From: an uncultured Bacteriovoracaceae bacterium
GTDB lineage: Bacteria; Bdellovibrionota; Bacteriovoracia; Bacteriovoracales; Bacteriovoracaceae
Direction of reading: 5' to 3'
Length of the DNA: 64,000 nucleotides
Assembly (NCBI GenBank): GCA_938034385.1
Contig: CALHLC010000031.1
Coordinates: forward strand, 46,239 to 110,238
This document shows, in pieces, positions 9,538-20,711 of the stretch. The stretch's first letter is position 1, and each line of letters begins with the position of its first letter. The position numbers were made by a program, and so were the translations under genes. The notes below the pieces were generated by a model. It was given only the letters and a program-made list of their open reading frames with translations. It did no database searches and was not told the DNA's origin.

Positions 9538-10410
9538 ATGGCAAATATAAAAGACCTTAAAAAAAGAATTAAAAGTACCAAAGGTACATACAAGATAACT
9601 AGTGCAATGAAACTAGTGTCTGCTGCTAAGCTTGCAAGAGCTCAACAGAGAATTCTGAGTCTTAAACCTTATTCAAATGAATTGATGTCTACATTAAAAA
9701 CTGTAGCAGCAGTTACTAGTGATTATGAACATGATTTTTTTAAAGATGATTCGGAAAATAAGCATGCACATTTATTAATTATTTCTTCAGATAAAGGTTT
9801 ATGTGGTGGGTATAACGGCCAATTATATAAAGAAGCTAAAAAATTTTTAGCAGCTAACAATGATAAAGAATTTAAAGTTCACTTCATTGGAAAAAAAGTT
9901 AAAGAATTAATTGCTGAAGAAGTTAATGTTGGAAATCATTATCAGTTTGAAAAAGTTGATCCTACTCATGATGAAATTTTAGACATTGCTGATGAGTTAA
10001 GTACTTCTTTTGAAACAGGTGAAGTAGGAAGTGTACATATACTTTATAATTCTTTTGAGTCTGCGATGAGTTGTTTTGCAACAGCTAGTCAGATTCTTCC
10101 ATTTTCTATGCCAGAAGATGATAAAGAAAAGATTAAGGAAGATTTCCCATTTGATTTTAAATACGCACCTAGTGCGGAAGATATATTAGATACGATGATT
10201 CCAGAAGTTTACGCTAATAGTATTTATACAGCTGTATTAGATGCAATTGCGAGTGAACATGGGATGAGAATGGTTGCGATGGATAATGCTAGTAGTAACT
10301 GTAACGATGTAATTAAAAAATTAACATTAAAGATGAATAAATTAAGACAAGCTGCGATTACAACTGAACTTATAGAAGTTGTATCGGGAGCAGAGTCATT
10401 AAACGGCTAA
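9538..10410 (+). CDS. atpG: F-type ATP synthase subunit gamma
   Basis: 290 aa. The N-terminal coiled-coil helix begins MANIKDLKKRIKSTKGTYKI, with the SDKGLCGGYN signature and the C-terminal helix with ITTELIEVVSGAESL. This is the rotor shaft. It follows atpA after 3 bp and precedes atpD by 22 bp. Confidence 0.96.
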   Translation: MANIKDLKKRIKSTKGTYKITSAMKLVSAAKLARAQQRILSLKPYSNELMSTLKTVAAVTSDYEHDFFKDDSENKHAHLLIISSDKGLCGGYNGQLYKEAKKFLAANNDKEFKVHFIGKKVKELIAEEVNVGNHYQFEKVDPTHDEILDIADELSTSFETGEVGSVHILYNSFESAMSCFATASQILPFSMPEDDKEKIKEDFPFDFKYAPSAEDILDTMIPEVYANSIYTAVLDAIASEHGMRMVAMDNASSNCNDVIKKLTLKMNKLRQAAITTELIEVVSGAESLNG

Positions 10411-10414
10411 GTAA

Positions 10415-11857
<1,443 letters not shown>

Positions 11858-11859
11858 AG

Positions 11860-12270
11860 ATGTTTAAGTTAGATATTCTTACTCCCAGTGGTGTTGTTGT
11901 TAAAGACTTTGAATGTAGTGAAGTCTTAGTACCGACAGTTAGTGGAGAGATAGATATCTTAAAAGACCATACTCATGTGCTTACGAAATTATCTACAGGG
12001 ATTGTTACAGCAATCGATTTAAATAGTAAGAAATGGAATTTTTCTGTTACTCATGGGACTTGTAAAATTCTTGGTGATAGAGTTTCTATTCTTGCAATGA
12101 CATCTGAGTCATCTGAGAAAATTGATATTGATAGAGCAAAAGCTGCTCTAGAAAAAGCTGAAAAGAAACTGGCTCAAGCGATTGAAAATGACGTTGAACT
12201 TATAAAGTTTAGAAGAAAAAAAGAAAGAGCTGAGATGAGAATCAAACTTGCTTATACTCGTGGTGAATAA
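11860..12270 (+). CDS. atpC: F-type ATP synthase subunit epsilon
   Basis: 136 aa. The N-terminal beta-sandwich has VPTVSGEIDIL-DH (the epsilon signature), followed by a two-helix C-terminal domain rich in Ala/Lys (about 85-135). It starts 2 bp after atpD and is the last atp gene. atpB (a) and atpE (c) are not in the window. Confidence 0.92.
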   Translation: MFKLDILTPSGVVVKDFECSEVLVPTVSGEIDILKDHTHVLTKLSTGIVTAIDLNSKKWNFSVTHGTCKILGDRVSILAMTSESSEKIDIDRAKAALEKAEKKLAQAIENDVELIKFRRKKERAEMRIKLAYTRGE

Positions 12271-12302
12271 TAGAAATTAATCTTAAAATCAAGGTTTGAA
12301 TA

Positions 12303-12887
12303 ATGAGTCATTTTTATGCATATGTTAGCAGAATGAAGCTAATTGAGCGTTGGTCTCTTATGCACAACCTTAGGCCTGAAAATGTCCAAGAACATAGTCT
12401 TCAAGTTGCAATTGTTGCCCATTCTTTAGCTACAATTGGAAATAAATATTTTGAGAAAAATTATAATGCTGACAGAATTTGTACTCTAGCCATTTTTCAT
12501 GATGCAACTGAAGTTCTAACAGGAGATCTACCTACTCCTGTAAAATACTTCAATCCAGATATAAAAAACGCTTATAAAGAAATTGAAAAACTAGCAACGG
12601 ATAAACTTTTATCTTATTTACCTAATGAGATGCTTGAAGAGTATTCTAAAATTTTTAAGAAACAAGTTGAGGATACAGATTCTTGGAAGATAGTTAAGGC
12701 CGCTGATAGTTTATGTGCTTATATAAAATGTGTAGAAGAATCAGCAGCTGGAAATAAAGAGTTTAACAGAGCAAAAATCACCATAGAAAATTCTTTAAGA
12801 GAGATGAACATGGAAGAAGTTGGTTATTTTATTAAAAATTTTTTACATAGCTTTTCATTAAGCTTAGATGAGTTAAGTCTTCATTAG
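12303..12887 (+). CDS. yfbR: 5'-deoxynucleotidase YfbR-like HD-domain phosphohydrolase
   Basis: 194 aa, close to Escherichia coli YfbR in length and motifs. The N-terminus reads SHFYAYVSRMKLIERW, metal-binding His31 sits in QEHSLQVA, H66-D67 in FHDATEVLTGDLPTPVKYF, and a later Asp in VKAADSLCAYIKC. YfbR removes phosphate from dNMPs. The match is strong enough to name, based on remembered family sequence. It ends in a 4-bp overlap with the convergent nucleosidase gene. Confidence 0.9.
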   Translation: MSHFYAYVSRMKLIERWSLMHNLRPENVQEHSLQVAIVAHSLATIGNKYFEKNYNADRICTLAIFHDATEVLTGDLPTPVKYFNPDIKNAYKEIEKLATDKLLSYLPNEMLEEYSKIFKKQVEDTDSWKIVKAADSLCAYIKCVEESAAGNKEFNRAKITIENSLREMNMEEVGYFIKNFLHSFSLSLDELSLH

Positions 12888-13591
12888 TCCTTTAGAGCAG
12901 TAACTATATCTCTTAAGCTTATAGATAGATTTTTACAAGCAAGGTTTAAGTTTTCAAAAAATTGATCTGATGTAGGAGATTCATCTATATCAATAATATC
13001 AGTGATTGCTTTTATTCCAATCCAGGGTGTTTTATAAAAACTACAAACTTGAGCGATGGCACAAAGTTCCATTTCCTTAACAGATGAATTTAAGCTTGAA
13101 ATAGTCTCTTCGTCAGAAGGATTCATTTCAAAAGAGTTACCTGTTGAAATAGTAGAAGGAATCAAGCTTTTTAAGTTTTTAATAGAACTAAAATATTTAG
13201 AAGTCGAAGAAAAATTTCCTTTAAAGTATTCATGATATCCAGGAATGGAAATTCTATGATCATGATAATAAGAATTTTCACAAATAGTTACGTCTCCAAT
13301 TTTTAAACCTTTAGATTGTTTTCCACCAGCAGTACCAGCATTAATCAAAAGATCTGGTTTTAATAATCTTAAAGATGCTTCGGAGATTAAACTAGCCATC
13401 TCGGTGCCAAGATAAGAAACATGATCACTAACTCTTCCATTTACAATTAAGTGAATTATCTTTTCTTCAATATTAGTATGGTATAAATTATGAGGTATAG
13501 GAGTATTGAGTGGATTAATATTCTTAAAGTCTAAAAGTTCTATAAACGGCTTAGCTTCCTCAGCCATAGTGATCTGGATACAAATATTCAT
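12884..13591 (-). CDS. mtnN: 5'-methylthioadenosine/S-adenosylhomocysteine nucleosidase-like protein
   Basis: 235 aa, PNP/UDP phosphorylase fold. The N-terminus (MNICIQITMAEEAKPF) carries the catalytic-region acidic residue. TAGGKQSKGLKIGDVTI matches the nucleoside-binding loop, KEMELCAIAQVC matches the substrate-binding Met-Glu region, and ITDIIDIDE stands where MtnN has its catalytic Asp (usually SD-A-D). The last motif is divergent, so a related nucleosidase cannot be excluded. It would salvage adenine and detoxify SAH/MTA. Confidence 0.75.
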   Translation of the reverse strand: MNICIQITMAEEAKPFIELLDFKNINPLNTPIPHNLYHTNIEEKIIHLIVNGRVSDHVSYLGTEMASLISEASLRLLKPDLLINAGTAGGKQSKGLKIGDVTICENSYYHDHRISIPGYHEYFKGNFSSTSKYFSSIKNLKSLIPSTISTGNSFEMNPSDEETISSLNSSVKEMELCAIAQVCSFYKTPWIGIKAITDIIDIDESPTSDQFFENLNLACKNLSISLRDIVTALKD

Positions 13592-13651
13592 AAGAAAAGA
13601 ATAGCAAAAAAAAGTATTACTGATAACTAAATTAAAAGTAAAGAATATCTA

Positions 13652-13657
13652 TATAAT
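13652..13657 (+). promoter_or_regulatory. -10 box (TATAAT) of the dockerin/DUF11 lipoprotein gene; very short leader
   Basis: A perfect TATAAT ends 15 bp before the ATG at 13673. A start site 6-8 bases downstream leaves only an 8-9 base leader with no Shine-Dalgarno sequence, implying near-leaderless translation. Confidence 0.45.
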
Positions 13658-13672
13658 ACCGATAAAATAATA

Positions 13673-14830
13673 ATGAATATTTTAAAAATATGTTTAGCGA
13701 TTATAATGTTTGTCTCTTGTTTTAGTTCAAAAAAAATGAGTTCAAATAATGAAAAAGAAAAACAGAATGAATCATTGAAATTCATGTCAACTCTTGATAA
13801 TTGTTTATGTGAGAGTGATTCAAAAGCAAATGATATAGATCATACAAAATCTTTATTTATAACGGACCAAGCACTTTTAAGTATTCTTGATTCAACTAAA
13901 TATAGTTTTTCAAATTTATTAAAAAACATGAATGATCCTAATTTATTAGTTAGAGGAAATGGGATTGATCCTGATGAGCAATTTCATATATTTATTAAAA
14001 GATATTTAGATAATATGGTTCTAACTGAGATACCAGAAGATCAAAAAGTTGAAGGTGAGTTAAATGATATTCAACCTCTAACTAGAACTCATGATTTTAT
14101 AGTATCTAGATGGGAAAAATCAGATCTTATAGAAGGGCAAGAACAGAAGTTTTTAGAAGATTCACCATATAAGCTAATAGGTATAGTTTTCAGACCAGAC
14201 CTAATCGAAAACAACGAAAACGGAGACTTAGAGCATGGAGGAGAAGGTAGGTTTATCTACCAAATGACTGGAAATTTTGATGCGACAATTAGTCACTTTG
14301 TTATTTTAGAATATAAACTAGCCCTCGGTGATGGATCACTCAGAACAGGGGATGTAGTTACAAATACAGATGCTTGGAATAGAAAAAAGTGGAATGAAGA
14401 ATGGGCCCGATTAAGTTGTTTAGACATAGAGTCAGAACAATTCCAAGTACAATTGGAAAAGGTTTTAGATAGAGTTGCTTTGGTTGATTACAATGATCCT
14501 AAATGGAGTAACAAGAGCCCTATAGGGCAAGTAAGGGTGAATGATTTTATTAATGGTTCTCCTTGGGCCTTATTTGAAAACAGACTGGAAAAAGGACCAG
14601 GTCCGAATTTATTAGTTCGACATAGAATGCCAAATTCTCCAAAAGATAACTTTGCAACATCTACAAGTGGTGCCGTTGGACTCCCTATTAGTTCTTTAAA
14701 TAAACCAATGAATCCAAATGGAAGTAAAGAAATAATTGATTTTGTACTTAGCGAGAAGGATAAAATAACAGATTTAAACGAAAGTTATAAACTGCCAGAT
14801 ATATTAACTGGTTGGCAAAATAACATATAG
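13673..14830 (+). CDS. N-terminal part of a large exported cytochrome/DUF11/dockerin lipoprotein (frame broken after this part)
   Basis: 385 codons before a stop at 14828-14830. It begins with a lipoprotein signal (MNILKICLAIIMFVSC, lipobox FVSC). The rest is soluble and belongs to no family I recognise; it contains GEGRFIYQMTG and a long conserved-looking globular region. The next frame stays open from 14808 into the ORF at 14955, whose first residues read as a continuation (haem motif CSSCH). I read both as one ~1,319-residue protein broken by a single base. From 13673 to 17630 is 3n+1 bases, which is what one inserted base gives. Confidence 0.75.
   Translation: MNILKICLAIIMFVSCFSSKKMSSNNEKEKQNESLKFMSTLDNCLCESDSKANDIDHTKSLFITDQALLSILDSTKYSFSNLLKNMNDPNLLVRGNGIDPDEQFHIFIKRYLDNMVLTEIPEDQKVEGELNDIQPLTRTHDFIVSRWEKSDLIEGQEQKFLEDSPYKLIGIVFRPDLIENNENGDLEHGGEGRFIYQMTGNFDATISHFVILEYKLALGDGSLRTGDVVTNTDAWNRKKWNEEWARLSCLDIESEQFQVQLEKVLDRVALVDYNDPKWSNKSPIGQVRVNDFINGSPWALFENRLEKGPGPNLLVRHRMPNSPKDNFATSTSGAVGLPISSLNKPMNPNGSKEIIDFVLSEKDKITDLNESYKLPDILTGWQNNI
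14808..14830 (+). other. Frameshift junction inside the large dockerin/DUF11 gene
   Basis: Frame 2 ends at TAG 14828-14830, while frame 3 opens after TAA 14805-14807 and runs uninterrupted into the downstream ORF. Removing one A from the run 14817-14820 gives the continuous reading GWQITYSPNANWGREF. Causes could be a sequencing or assembly error in an A run, a true disabling mutation, or programmed frameshifting. The long uninterrupted frames on both sides argue against an old pseudogene. Confidence 0.7.
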
Positions 14831-14954
14831 TCCAAATGCAAATTGGGGTAGGGAGTTTCATAGTGGAGTACCATCATTTATTCCAGAAGGTGAGTCTATA
14901 GCTATTCCTTTTAATAATATTGATGAATCAATAATCTCAAATACTGAAAAAACA

Positions 14955-17630
14955 ATGGTGAAATATAGGTTTGCTCTAAATTCATGTAGTTCATGTCATA
15001 TGGATGGATTTACTTCAAGAAACGCTGATTATTCACCTTCGGTCTTAGAAGCAGGAAGAGCATTGGGTTTTGGAGATATTCCATTTTCACAGAATATATT
15101 AGATGAAAATAGACCTCTCGCAAACGGTGGATTTGAGACAATAGATTTAAGAGGATCAAGGACTTCATTTTTTCACTTTGCCTTCGGGAGCGGGTTCAGT
15201 GCATTTTTAAGAGAAGACCTTATTCATAGAGAAAACGAACTAGAATTTCAACTATCAGTTGCTTCTTGTGAAGAAGAAGAAGTTGAACAAGAGATAGTAG
15301 ATGTAGATGTACAATTAGAAGTTAGTAATGATTCACCAGAAGTAAATGAGAGAGTTAATTTTATTTATAAAGGTGAAAATGTAGGAAGTGGAAACATAAT
15401 TAACTTAGAAGTTACTAATGTTAATTGTCCTGAGGGATTTTCTTTAAATTCTATTAATATGGAACATGAAAATGGAGATATGGATTGGTCTGGGGGCATA
15501 TGGATTTTTAAAAATATTGCACCAGGAGTAAGTAGAAAATTAACGTTAACTTGTACTGCTCTTGAATCTAGTTCTAATACAACCATTATACATGAATTAA
15601 AGGAAAAAGATTTTAAATTCTCATCTCCACAAGTAGATACAAACTTAGATAATCATCTTGTGTTAAAAGAGCTATCTATTAAGGAGAAGTTAGTAGATGA
15701 AATTGTAGATATCGAATTAAATTTAGAAATAGATAAAAGTAATCCTGAAGTTGATGAAATAGTAAATTTTAAAGTTAAAGCAAAAAATGTTGGTGATAAA
15801 GAAATAAAGGCCTTTAAAATAAAGAAAATAATTTGTCCTGATGAATTTTCAGTAGTTAATATAAGCCTTGAAAGTGGATCAAAAATTGAGGTGAGAGATT
15901 GGGCGATTGATTCAATTTTACCAGGTTCAGATATAAACCTTAGCTTTAATTGTAGAGTTTTAGAATCTACTAAAGGTAGAAGTATAGAATACTCAATAAA
16001 TCATGATCAATTTGAATTTGCTAATAATCAAATGGATGAAAATTTAGAAAATCATGAAGTTGGTTCTATCATTGAAGTTAAAGATTCAAAAAATGTCGAT
16101 ATTGAAGCAAAGATAGTTCCATTTGGTTTTGATACTTTAAATGAATTACAAACTGTTAGTTATAGAGTTGAGTTAAATAACTTAGGCCCAGACACAGCTA
16201 GTTCAGTTAGTCTCAATGTTTCTTGTCCTGATGGAACTGATCAGATAGGTAATGCTGCTATTACAGCGGGAATATTTTCAAATGCTGACAAACTTTGGGT
16301 TATAGGTTCAATAGAGGCTAATAAAAAAGAAGGTATTAATTTAACTTGTAAGATAAAGAATAATCAAGCAGGGAAGTTAATAGAGTTTAGAATTAAAAGT
16401 GAAAATATATCAACTGCTGAGAAAGACTTAAACAGAGATAATGAAGAGAGCCATGCAATTCTTAGAGTTTTAGAGAGAAAAAAAGAAAGTGATTTAGAGT
16501 TATTTTCAACTATAAATAATTTATCTCCTGTTGAAGGGGAAGAAATTACTTTCAGAGTTGGAGTTGTAAATAAAGGGCCTGATGAATCTGGAATTATTTC
16601 AATTATTGCAAGGTGTCCTGCAGATTCAGTTGAAATAAGAAGGTCAGTATCAGTATCAAGTTCCAAGTTATGGACTATAAATAACCTGTTAGTTGATAAT
16701 GGAGATAGGATAAAGGCAAAAATTCAGGAATTAGTGTGTAAAGTTAATGAAGGAACAGAAGGAAAAAAATTAAAGTTTAGTATTCCTTCTTCAGATTTTT
16801 TCATGTCTTTACATGATGGTGATAAAACAAACAATACAACGTCAATTGAATTTGAAATAAATGAAAAATTAGATGAGAAGAAGGTTAGTGATATAAAAGC
16901 GACTTTAGACGTTTTAACTCCTGAGGTAAAAGCTGGAGAATCTATTTTTCTTAAAATTGATCTTGAAAATATTGGGCCTGAAGTTGCCACTGAAATGAAA
17001 TATGACGTGCTTTGCCCAGAGCAATTAAACACTGTACCCATTCAAATATCGATAAGTAAGGGTAGTTTTTCAAGTTCTGGAACAAAAGGTCAATGGAAAA
17101 TAAGTAGTTTTGGAGTAAGAGAAAAAGCAGTGTTAAGTTATCGATGTGCAACTTCTGAGTCAATAACTAATAAAGATGTACAGATAAAACTTAAGCAAGA
17201 GCAACTAACTTTAGATGATAAAAATGTAGATAATAATATAAATAATCATATATCTAACAATAAAAACATAAAAATTTCTGGACTTAGAGTCTGTGACTTA
17301 GACCTTAGTGAACCAAGAAATTCAAGCGTCGGAATAAGTACATTAGATATAGTTCAGTTGCAAAGACATATTCTTGGGATAGCTCTTATCGGTGAAAAAG
17401 AACCTAACCCAGGAAATGAAGCTCACTTAATGAATGTATTTGGTGGTAAAAAATTAGATAATAATGGAGATGGTCGAGTTTCAGCAATAGATTTAATAAA
17501 TATGAGAAAATGGATTTTGGGCCATTATTCTAGCTGGGAAGAGGCTTTTAAAAACTCAAGAACTGTAGATGATTGTGATATTTATAGGCCGTTTGAAAAT
17601 AATAGATTTGAAGCAATAAAGGGGAATTAG
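14955..17630 (+). CDS. C-terminal part of the large exported protein: haem c motif, five DUF11-like repeats, type I dockerin
   Basis: 891 residues from the first ATG, though the open frame extends back to 14808. A haem c site CSSCH lies at residues 11-15. About residues 110-810 hold five ~130-aa beta-sandwich repeats of DUF11/CARDB type, each with a V/IDxE-type opening, NxGPxxA-like and NxxxCP motifs, and two cysteines. The last ~90 residues form a type I dockerin: one degenerate and one clear F-hand (LDNNGDGRVSAIDLINM), each followed by an ILG helix end. No signal peptide of its own, as expected if it continues the upstream part. Probably cell-surface attachment or scaffold. Confidence 0.78.
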   Translation: MVKYRFALNSCSSCHMDGFTSRNADYSPSVLEAGRALGFGDIPFSQNILDENRPLANGGFETIDLRGSRTSFFHFAFGSGFSAFLREDLIHRENELEFQLSVASCEEEEVEQEIVDVDVQLEVSNDSPEVNERVNFIYKGENVGSGNIINLEVTNVNCPEGFSLNSINMEHENGDMDWSGGIWIFKNIAPGVSRKLTLTCTALESSSNTTIIHELKEKDFKFSSPQVDTNLDNHLVLKELSIKEKLVDEIVDIELNLEIDKSNPEVDEIVNFKVKAKNVGDKEIKAFKIKKIICPDEFSVVNISLESGSKIEVRDWAIDSILPGSDINLSFNCRVLESTKGRSIEYSINHDQFEFANNQMDENLENHEVGSIIEVKDSKNVDIEAKIVPFGFDTLNELQTVSYRVELNNLGPDTASSVSLNVSCPDGTDQIGNAAITAGIFSNADKLWVIGSIEANKKEGINLTCKIKNNQAGKLIEFRIKSENISTAEKDLNRDNEESHAILRVLERKKESDLELFSTINNLSPVEGEEITFRVGVVNKGPDESGIISIIARCPADSVEIRRSVSVSSSKLWTINNLLVDNGDRIKAKIQELVCKVNEGTEGKKLKFSIPSSDFFMSLHDGDKTNNTTSIEFEINEKLDEKKVSDIKATLDVLTPEVKAGESIFLKIDLENIGPEVATEMKYDVLCPEQLNTVPIQISISKGSFSSSGTKGQWKISSFGVREKAVLSYRCATSESITNKDVQIKLKQEQLTLDDKNVDNNINNHISNNKNIKISGLRVCDLDLSEPRNSSVGISTLDIVQLQRHILGIALIGEKEPNPGNEAHLMNVFGGKKLDNNGDGRVSAIDLINMRKWILGHYSSWEEAFKNSRTVDDCDIYRPFENNRFEAIKGN

Positions 17631-17969
17631 ATGTATAGGTATATAATAGTTTTATTTTTTATAAATATGTCTTACGCAATGAAGTTTAACCATTTTAAAT
17701 ATGGATGTAAGAGCGAAGTTGAAAAGATAAAAAAGAAAAATTGTTCTGTGGTGGAAATCAAAGGAAAAAAATTGAAGGTTGTTTTATCAAGAAAGCCAAC
17801 CACTCTTAAGTGTTCAAAGAGCGATCCTTTGATCGGAATTGTAACTGAAAAAAAATGTTTTAATCTAAAAAGTTCAGATAACTCTAAGTTTGTAGCAGGA
17901 GAAGATGGAATAAATGATATTTTAAATAATAGAAAATTTTCAGTTACAGACCCAAGTAGAGCTCACTAA
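17631..17969 (+). CDS. Small exported hypothetical protein
   Basis: 112 aa. The signal peptide ends near MSYA (residues 1-16). The mature part is lysine-rich with six cysteines (GCK, NCS, KCS, KKC among them), suggesting disulfides. It starts directly after the stop of the dockerin gene, so is co-transcribed and may act with it. The 3' end overlaps alaS by 4 bp. Not recognised. Confidence 0.6.
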   Translation: MYRYIIVLFFINMSYAMKFNHFKYGCKSEVEKIKKKNCSVVEIKGKKLKVVLSRKPTTLKCSKSDPLIGIVTEKKCFNLKSSDNSKFVAGEDGINDILNNRKFSVTDPSRAH

Positions 17970-20584
17970 GAATTATACAAACTAAATATTTTTTCAGTCA
18001 TTTCTTTTGTAAAACCTGCAAGATCATCAGATGAAATAGAGCCTTGAGCCATTGCTTTTTTTCCTCCACCCTTGGCTCCAAATTTAGAAGCTACGTCTTT
18101 TAGTAAGTTTGAACAATCTAAGTTTTCATTGTTATTATAAGTTTTAAGTAGAACCATTGATTTATTACCTTTATTTGAAGTAATAAGAACTAGGCCTTTA
18201 GGATGTTTGTCAATAAAGAGGTCTCCAAGTTTCCTTATGTCCATTTCAGGACTTGCTTGGATATGTTTAAAAGTTAGACCACTAGAGAGTTCTATCGTGT
18301 CTGAGTCTAAGACATCTTGAGCATTTATCGTTTGAATTTTTTCTTGAAGCTGAGAAATTTTCTTATTAGCACTTAAAATCTCTTTTTTCATTTTGACAAT
18401 TTTCTCTACTAGTTTTTTATCTTTAGTGTTTGAAATTGTTTCTATTTCATCGAGAGTGGATAGTTTTTGATTTACAAAATTGAATGCTCCAACATTAGTC
18501 ATTGCTTCTATTCTTCGTACACCTGTAGAGAGAGATCCTTCTGTTAAGATTTTAAAATAACTAATTTCAGAAGTGTTCTGTACATGCGTTCCTCCACAAA
18601 GCTCTAGAGAAAACCCAGGAATATTTATAATTCTAACGATGTCTCCATACTTTTCACCAAATAGGGCCATTGCTCCCATTTTAATGGCTTCATCTTTTTT
18701 TACGGAACTTGGAGATACATCTATAGCGTCTTGAATCTTAGTATTTACTATATTCTCTATCTCTGAAATATCTTCTTTGCTTAGTTTTTCAGGATGTGTG
18801 AAATCAAACCTTAAACGTTCAGGCCCAACACTAGAACCAGCCTGTTTGATATGCTTTCCTAAAACTTCTATAAGGGCCGCTTGGAGTAGGTGAGTTGCAG
18901 TATGATTGCATTTTGTTAAATTTCTATTTTTCTTATTCACTAGGAGTTTATAAGTATCTCCTATCTTAAAATTATTAGTACTTTTAGTTAGGTGAATATG
19001 TAAACCATCTACAGGTTTTAAAGTATTTTCAACTAATCCAATAAGGTTGTTAGATTGATAAATTTCTCCTATATCTCCTAATTGACCTCCGCCTTCGGCA
19101 TAAAATGGAGATTGATCAAAAATAAGAGCAGATTTATCCTTAAGTTCAATAATATCTAAGAGTTTAGAATCACTTTCAAGTAGTTCATATCCTAAGAAGT
19201 TAGTAGCACCATTTTTTTCGAAAGACTTATAGAATAATTCATTGTCATTTTCACTTGCTGAAAAATTCCCAGATTTTTTAGATCTATCTTTTTGCTTTTT
19301 CATCTCTGCATTAAAGCCATCGATGTCGAGAGAAAGATTATTTTCCTTGAGTATCATTTCAGTTAAATCGATTGGAAAACCATGAGTATCATAAAGATCA
19401 AAAGTAGACTTTCCACTGAGTTTTGTTTTAGATGAAGATTTAAGGTTTTGGATTTCTTTTTCTAAAAGCTTTAAACCACTTGATAAGGTTTTTCGAAAAG
19501 AATCCTCCTCTAGTCTTAAATATTTTTCTACAAATTGTTGATTATTTCTAATATCTGGAAAGATCTGAACAAGTGAATCAAAAACGACATCAACTAAAGT
19601 GTATAAAGATGTAGTTTTTACTTCAAGAAGATCTAGGTACCTTACAGCTCTTCTAATAATTCTTCTTAAAACATATCCTCTTCCCTCATTTGAAGGGAGT
19701 ACCCCATCAGAGAGTAATAGACTTGTAGAGCGTGCATGATCAGCAACAACTCTCATCATCTGAGGAAAGTCAGAGTATTTTTTTGAACTAATGTTTTCAA
19801 TTTTTTTAATAATGACTTGAAAACCATCTGAGTCAAAATTATTATAAGTTCCCTGAAGAGCAGCTGCGAGTCTTTCAAGTCCAGCACCTGTATCAACACT
19901 GGGTTTTGGTAAAGATTTTTTCTTAATTTCAGAGCCGTCTCTGTATTTTTCATATTGCATAAAAACAAGATTCCAAACTTCTACATATCTTGATTCGTCA
20001 TCAAGTAAACATTCAGAGGTGTCTACTGTTGGATCTGCATGTTTTTCACCATGATCATAAAAAATTTCTGAACATGGTCCACAAGGACCAGTTTCACCCA
20101 TTTCCCAAAAATTATCTTTGTCACCTTTAAAGAAAATTCTATCTCTAGGAATATTCATTTTTTCATGCCAAATATCAGCAGATTCAGTATCTGTATGATG
20201 GCAAGTAATATATAATTTATCTTTTGGAATCTTCAGCTCTTGAGTTAAAAATTCCCACGCAAATGCGATAGCTTCTTCTTTAAAGTAATCACCGAAAGAA
20301 AAATTTCCAAGCATTTCAAAAAAAGTGTGATGTCTTGCAGTGAAACCAACATTTTCAAGGTCATTATGTTTTCCACCGGCCCTTACACATTTTTGTATAG
20401 TGACAGCTCTTTTATTTTTAGGATTGGCCTTACCAGTAAAGTTATCTTTAAATTGGACCATCCCAGCATTAGTAAATAAAAGGGTGGCATCGCCAGATGG
20501 AATAAGCGAGGAAGATGGTAGGTGAATATGAGATTTACTCTCAAAAAACTGAATAAATTTTTCTCTAATTTCTGATGTCTTCAT
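17966..20584 (-). CDS. alaS: Alanine--tRNA ligase
   Basis: 872 aa, full length for AlaRS. The class II core at the N-terminus includes LFTNAGMVQFKD, RHHTFFEMLGNFSFGDYFK and EWNL-type VWNLVFMQYE. The editing domain has HTATHLL and CGGTHV, the zinc-like H/C ligands that deacylate Ser/Gly-tRNA. The C-terminal C-Ala region contains GAKGGGKKAMAQG. The start MKTSEIREKFIQFFE is canonical. Essential charging enzyme for tRNA-Ala. Confidence 0.97.
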   Translation of the reverse strand: MKTSEIREKFIQFFESKSHIHLPSSSLIPSGDATLLFTNAGMVQFKDNFTGKANPKNKRAVTIQKCVRAGGKHNDLENVGFTARHHTFFEMLGNFSFGDYFKEEAIAFAWEFLTQELKIPKDKLYITCHHTDTESADIWHEKMNIPRDRIFFKGDKDNFWEMGETGPCGPCSEIFYDHGEKHADPTVDTSECLLDDESRYVEVWNLVFMQYEKYRDGSEIKKKSLPKPSVDTGAGLERLAAALQGTYNNFDSDGFQVIIKKIENISSKKYSDFPQMMRVVADHARSTSLLLSDGVLPSNEGRGYVLRRIIRRAVRYLDLLEVKTTSLYTLVDVVFDSLVQIFPDIRNNQQFVEKYLRLEEDSFRKTLSSGLKLLEKEIQNLKSSSKTKLSGKSTFDLYDTHGFPIDLTEMILKENNLSLDIDGFNAEMKKQKDRSKKSGNFSASENDNELFYKSFEKNGATNFLGYELLESDSKLLDIIELKDKSALIFDQSPFYAEGGGQLGDIGEIYQSNNLIGLVENTLKPVDGLHIHLTKSTNNFKIGDTYKLLVNKKNRNLTKCNHTATHLLQAALIEVLGKHIKQAGSSVGPERLRFDFTHPEKLSKEDISEIENIVNTKIQDAIDVSPSSVKKDEAIKMGAMALFGEKYGDIVRIINIPGFSLELCGGTHVQNTSEISYFKILTEGSLSTGVRRIEAMTNVGAFNFVNQKLSTLDEIETISNTKDKKLVEKIVKMKKEILSANKKISQLQEKIQTINAQDVLDSDTIELSSGLTFKHIQASPEMDIRKLGDLFIDKHPKGLVLITSNKGNKSMVLLKTYNNNENLDCSNLLKDVASKFGAKGGGKKAMAQGSISSDDLAGFTKEMTEKIFSLYNS

Positions 20585-20711
20585 AAGCTAATAATATAAT
20601 TCAAATAAGATGAAATTTAAATTATTTAGTTTGAGTCATCTTGGTAAAATTCAAGTTAGCTAGCTTGATTGCAAAGAGAATGTGGTTTTAAATAGGTGCA
20701 GGGAGATTTTG

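Noticed and set aside
20682..20711. GTG start at 20682 for the Sel1-like lipoprotein
   Set aside because: No ribosome site and would place extra residues before a clear lipoprotein signal starting at 20712.
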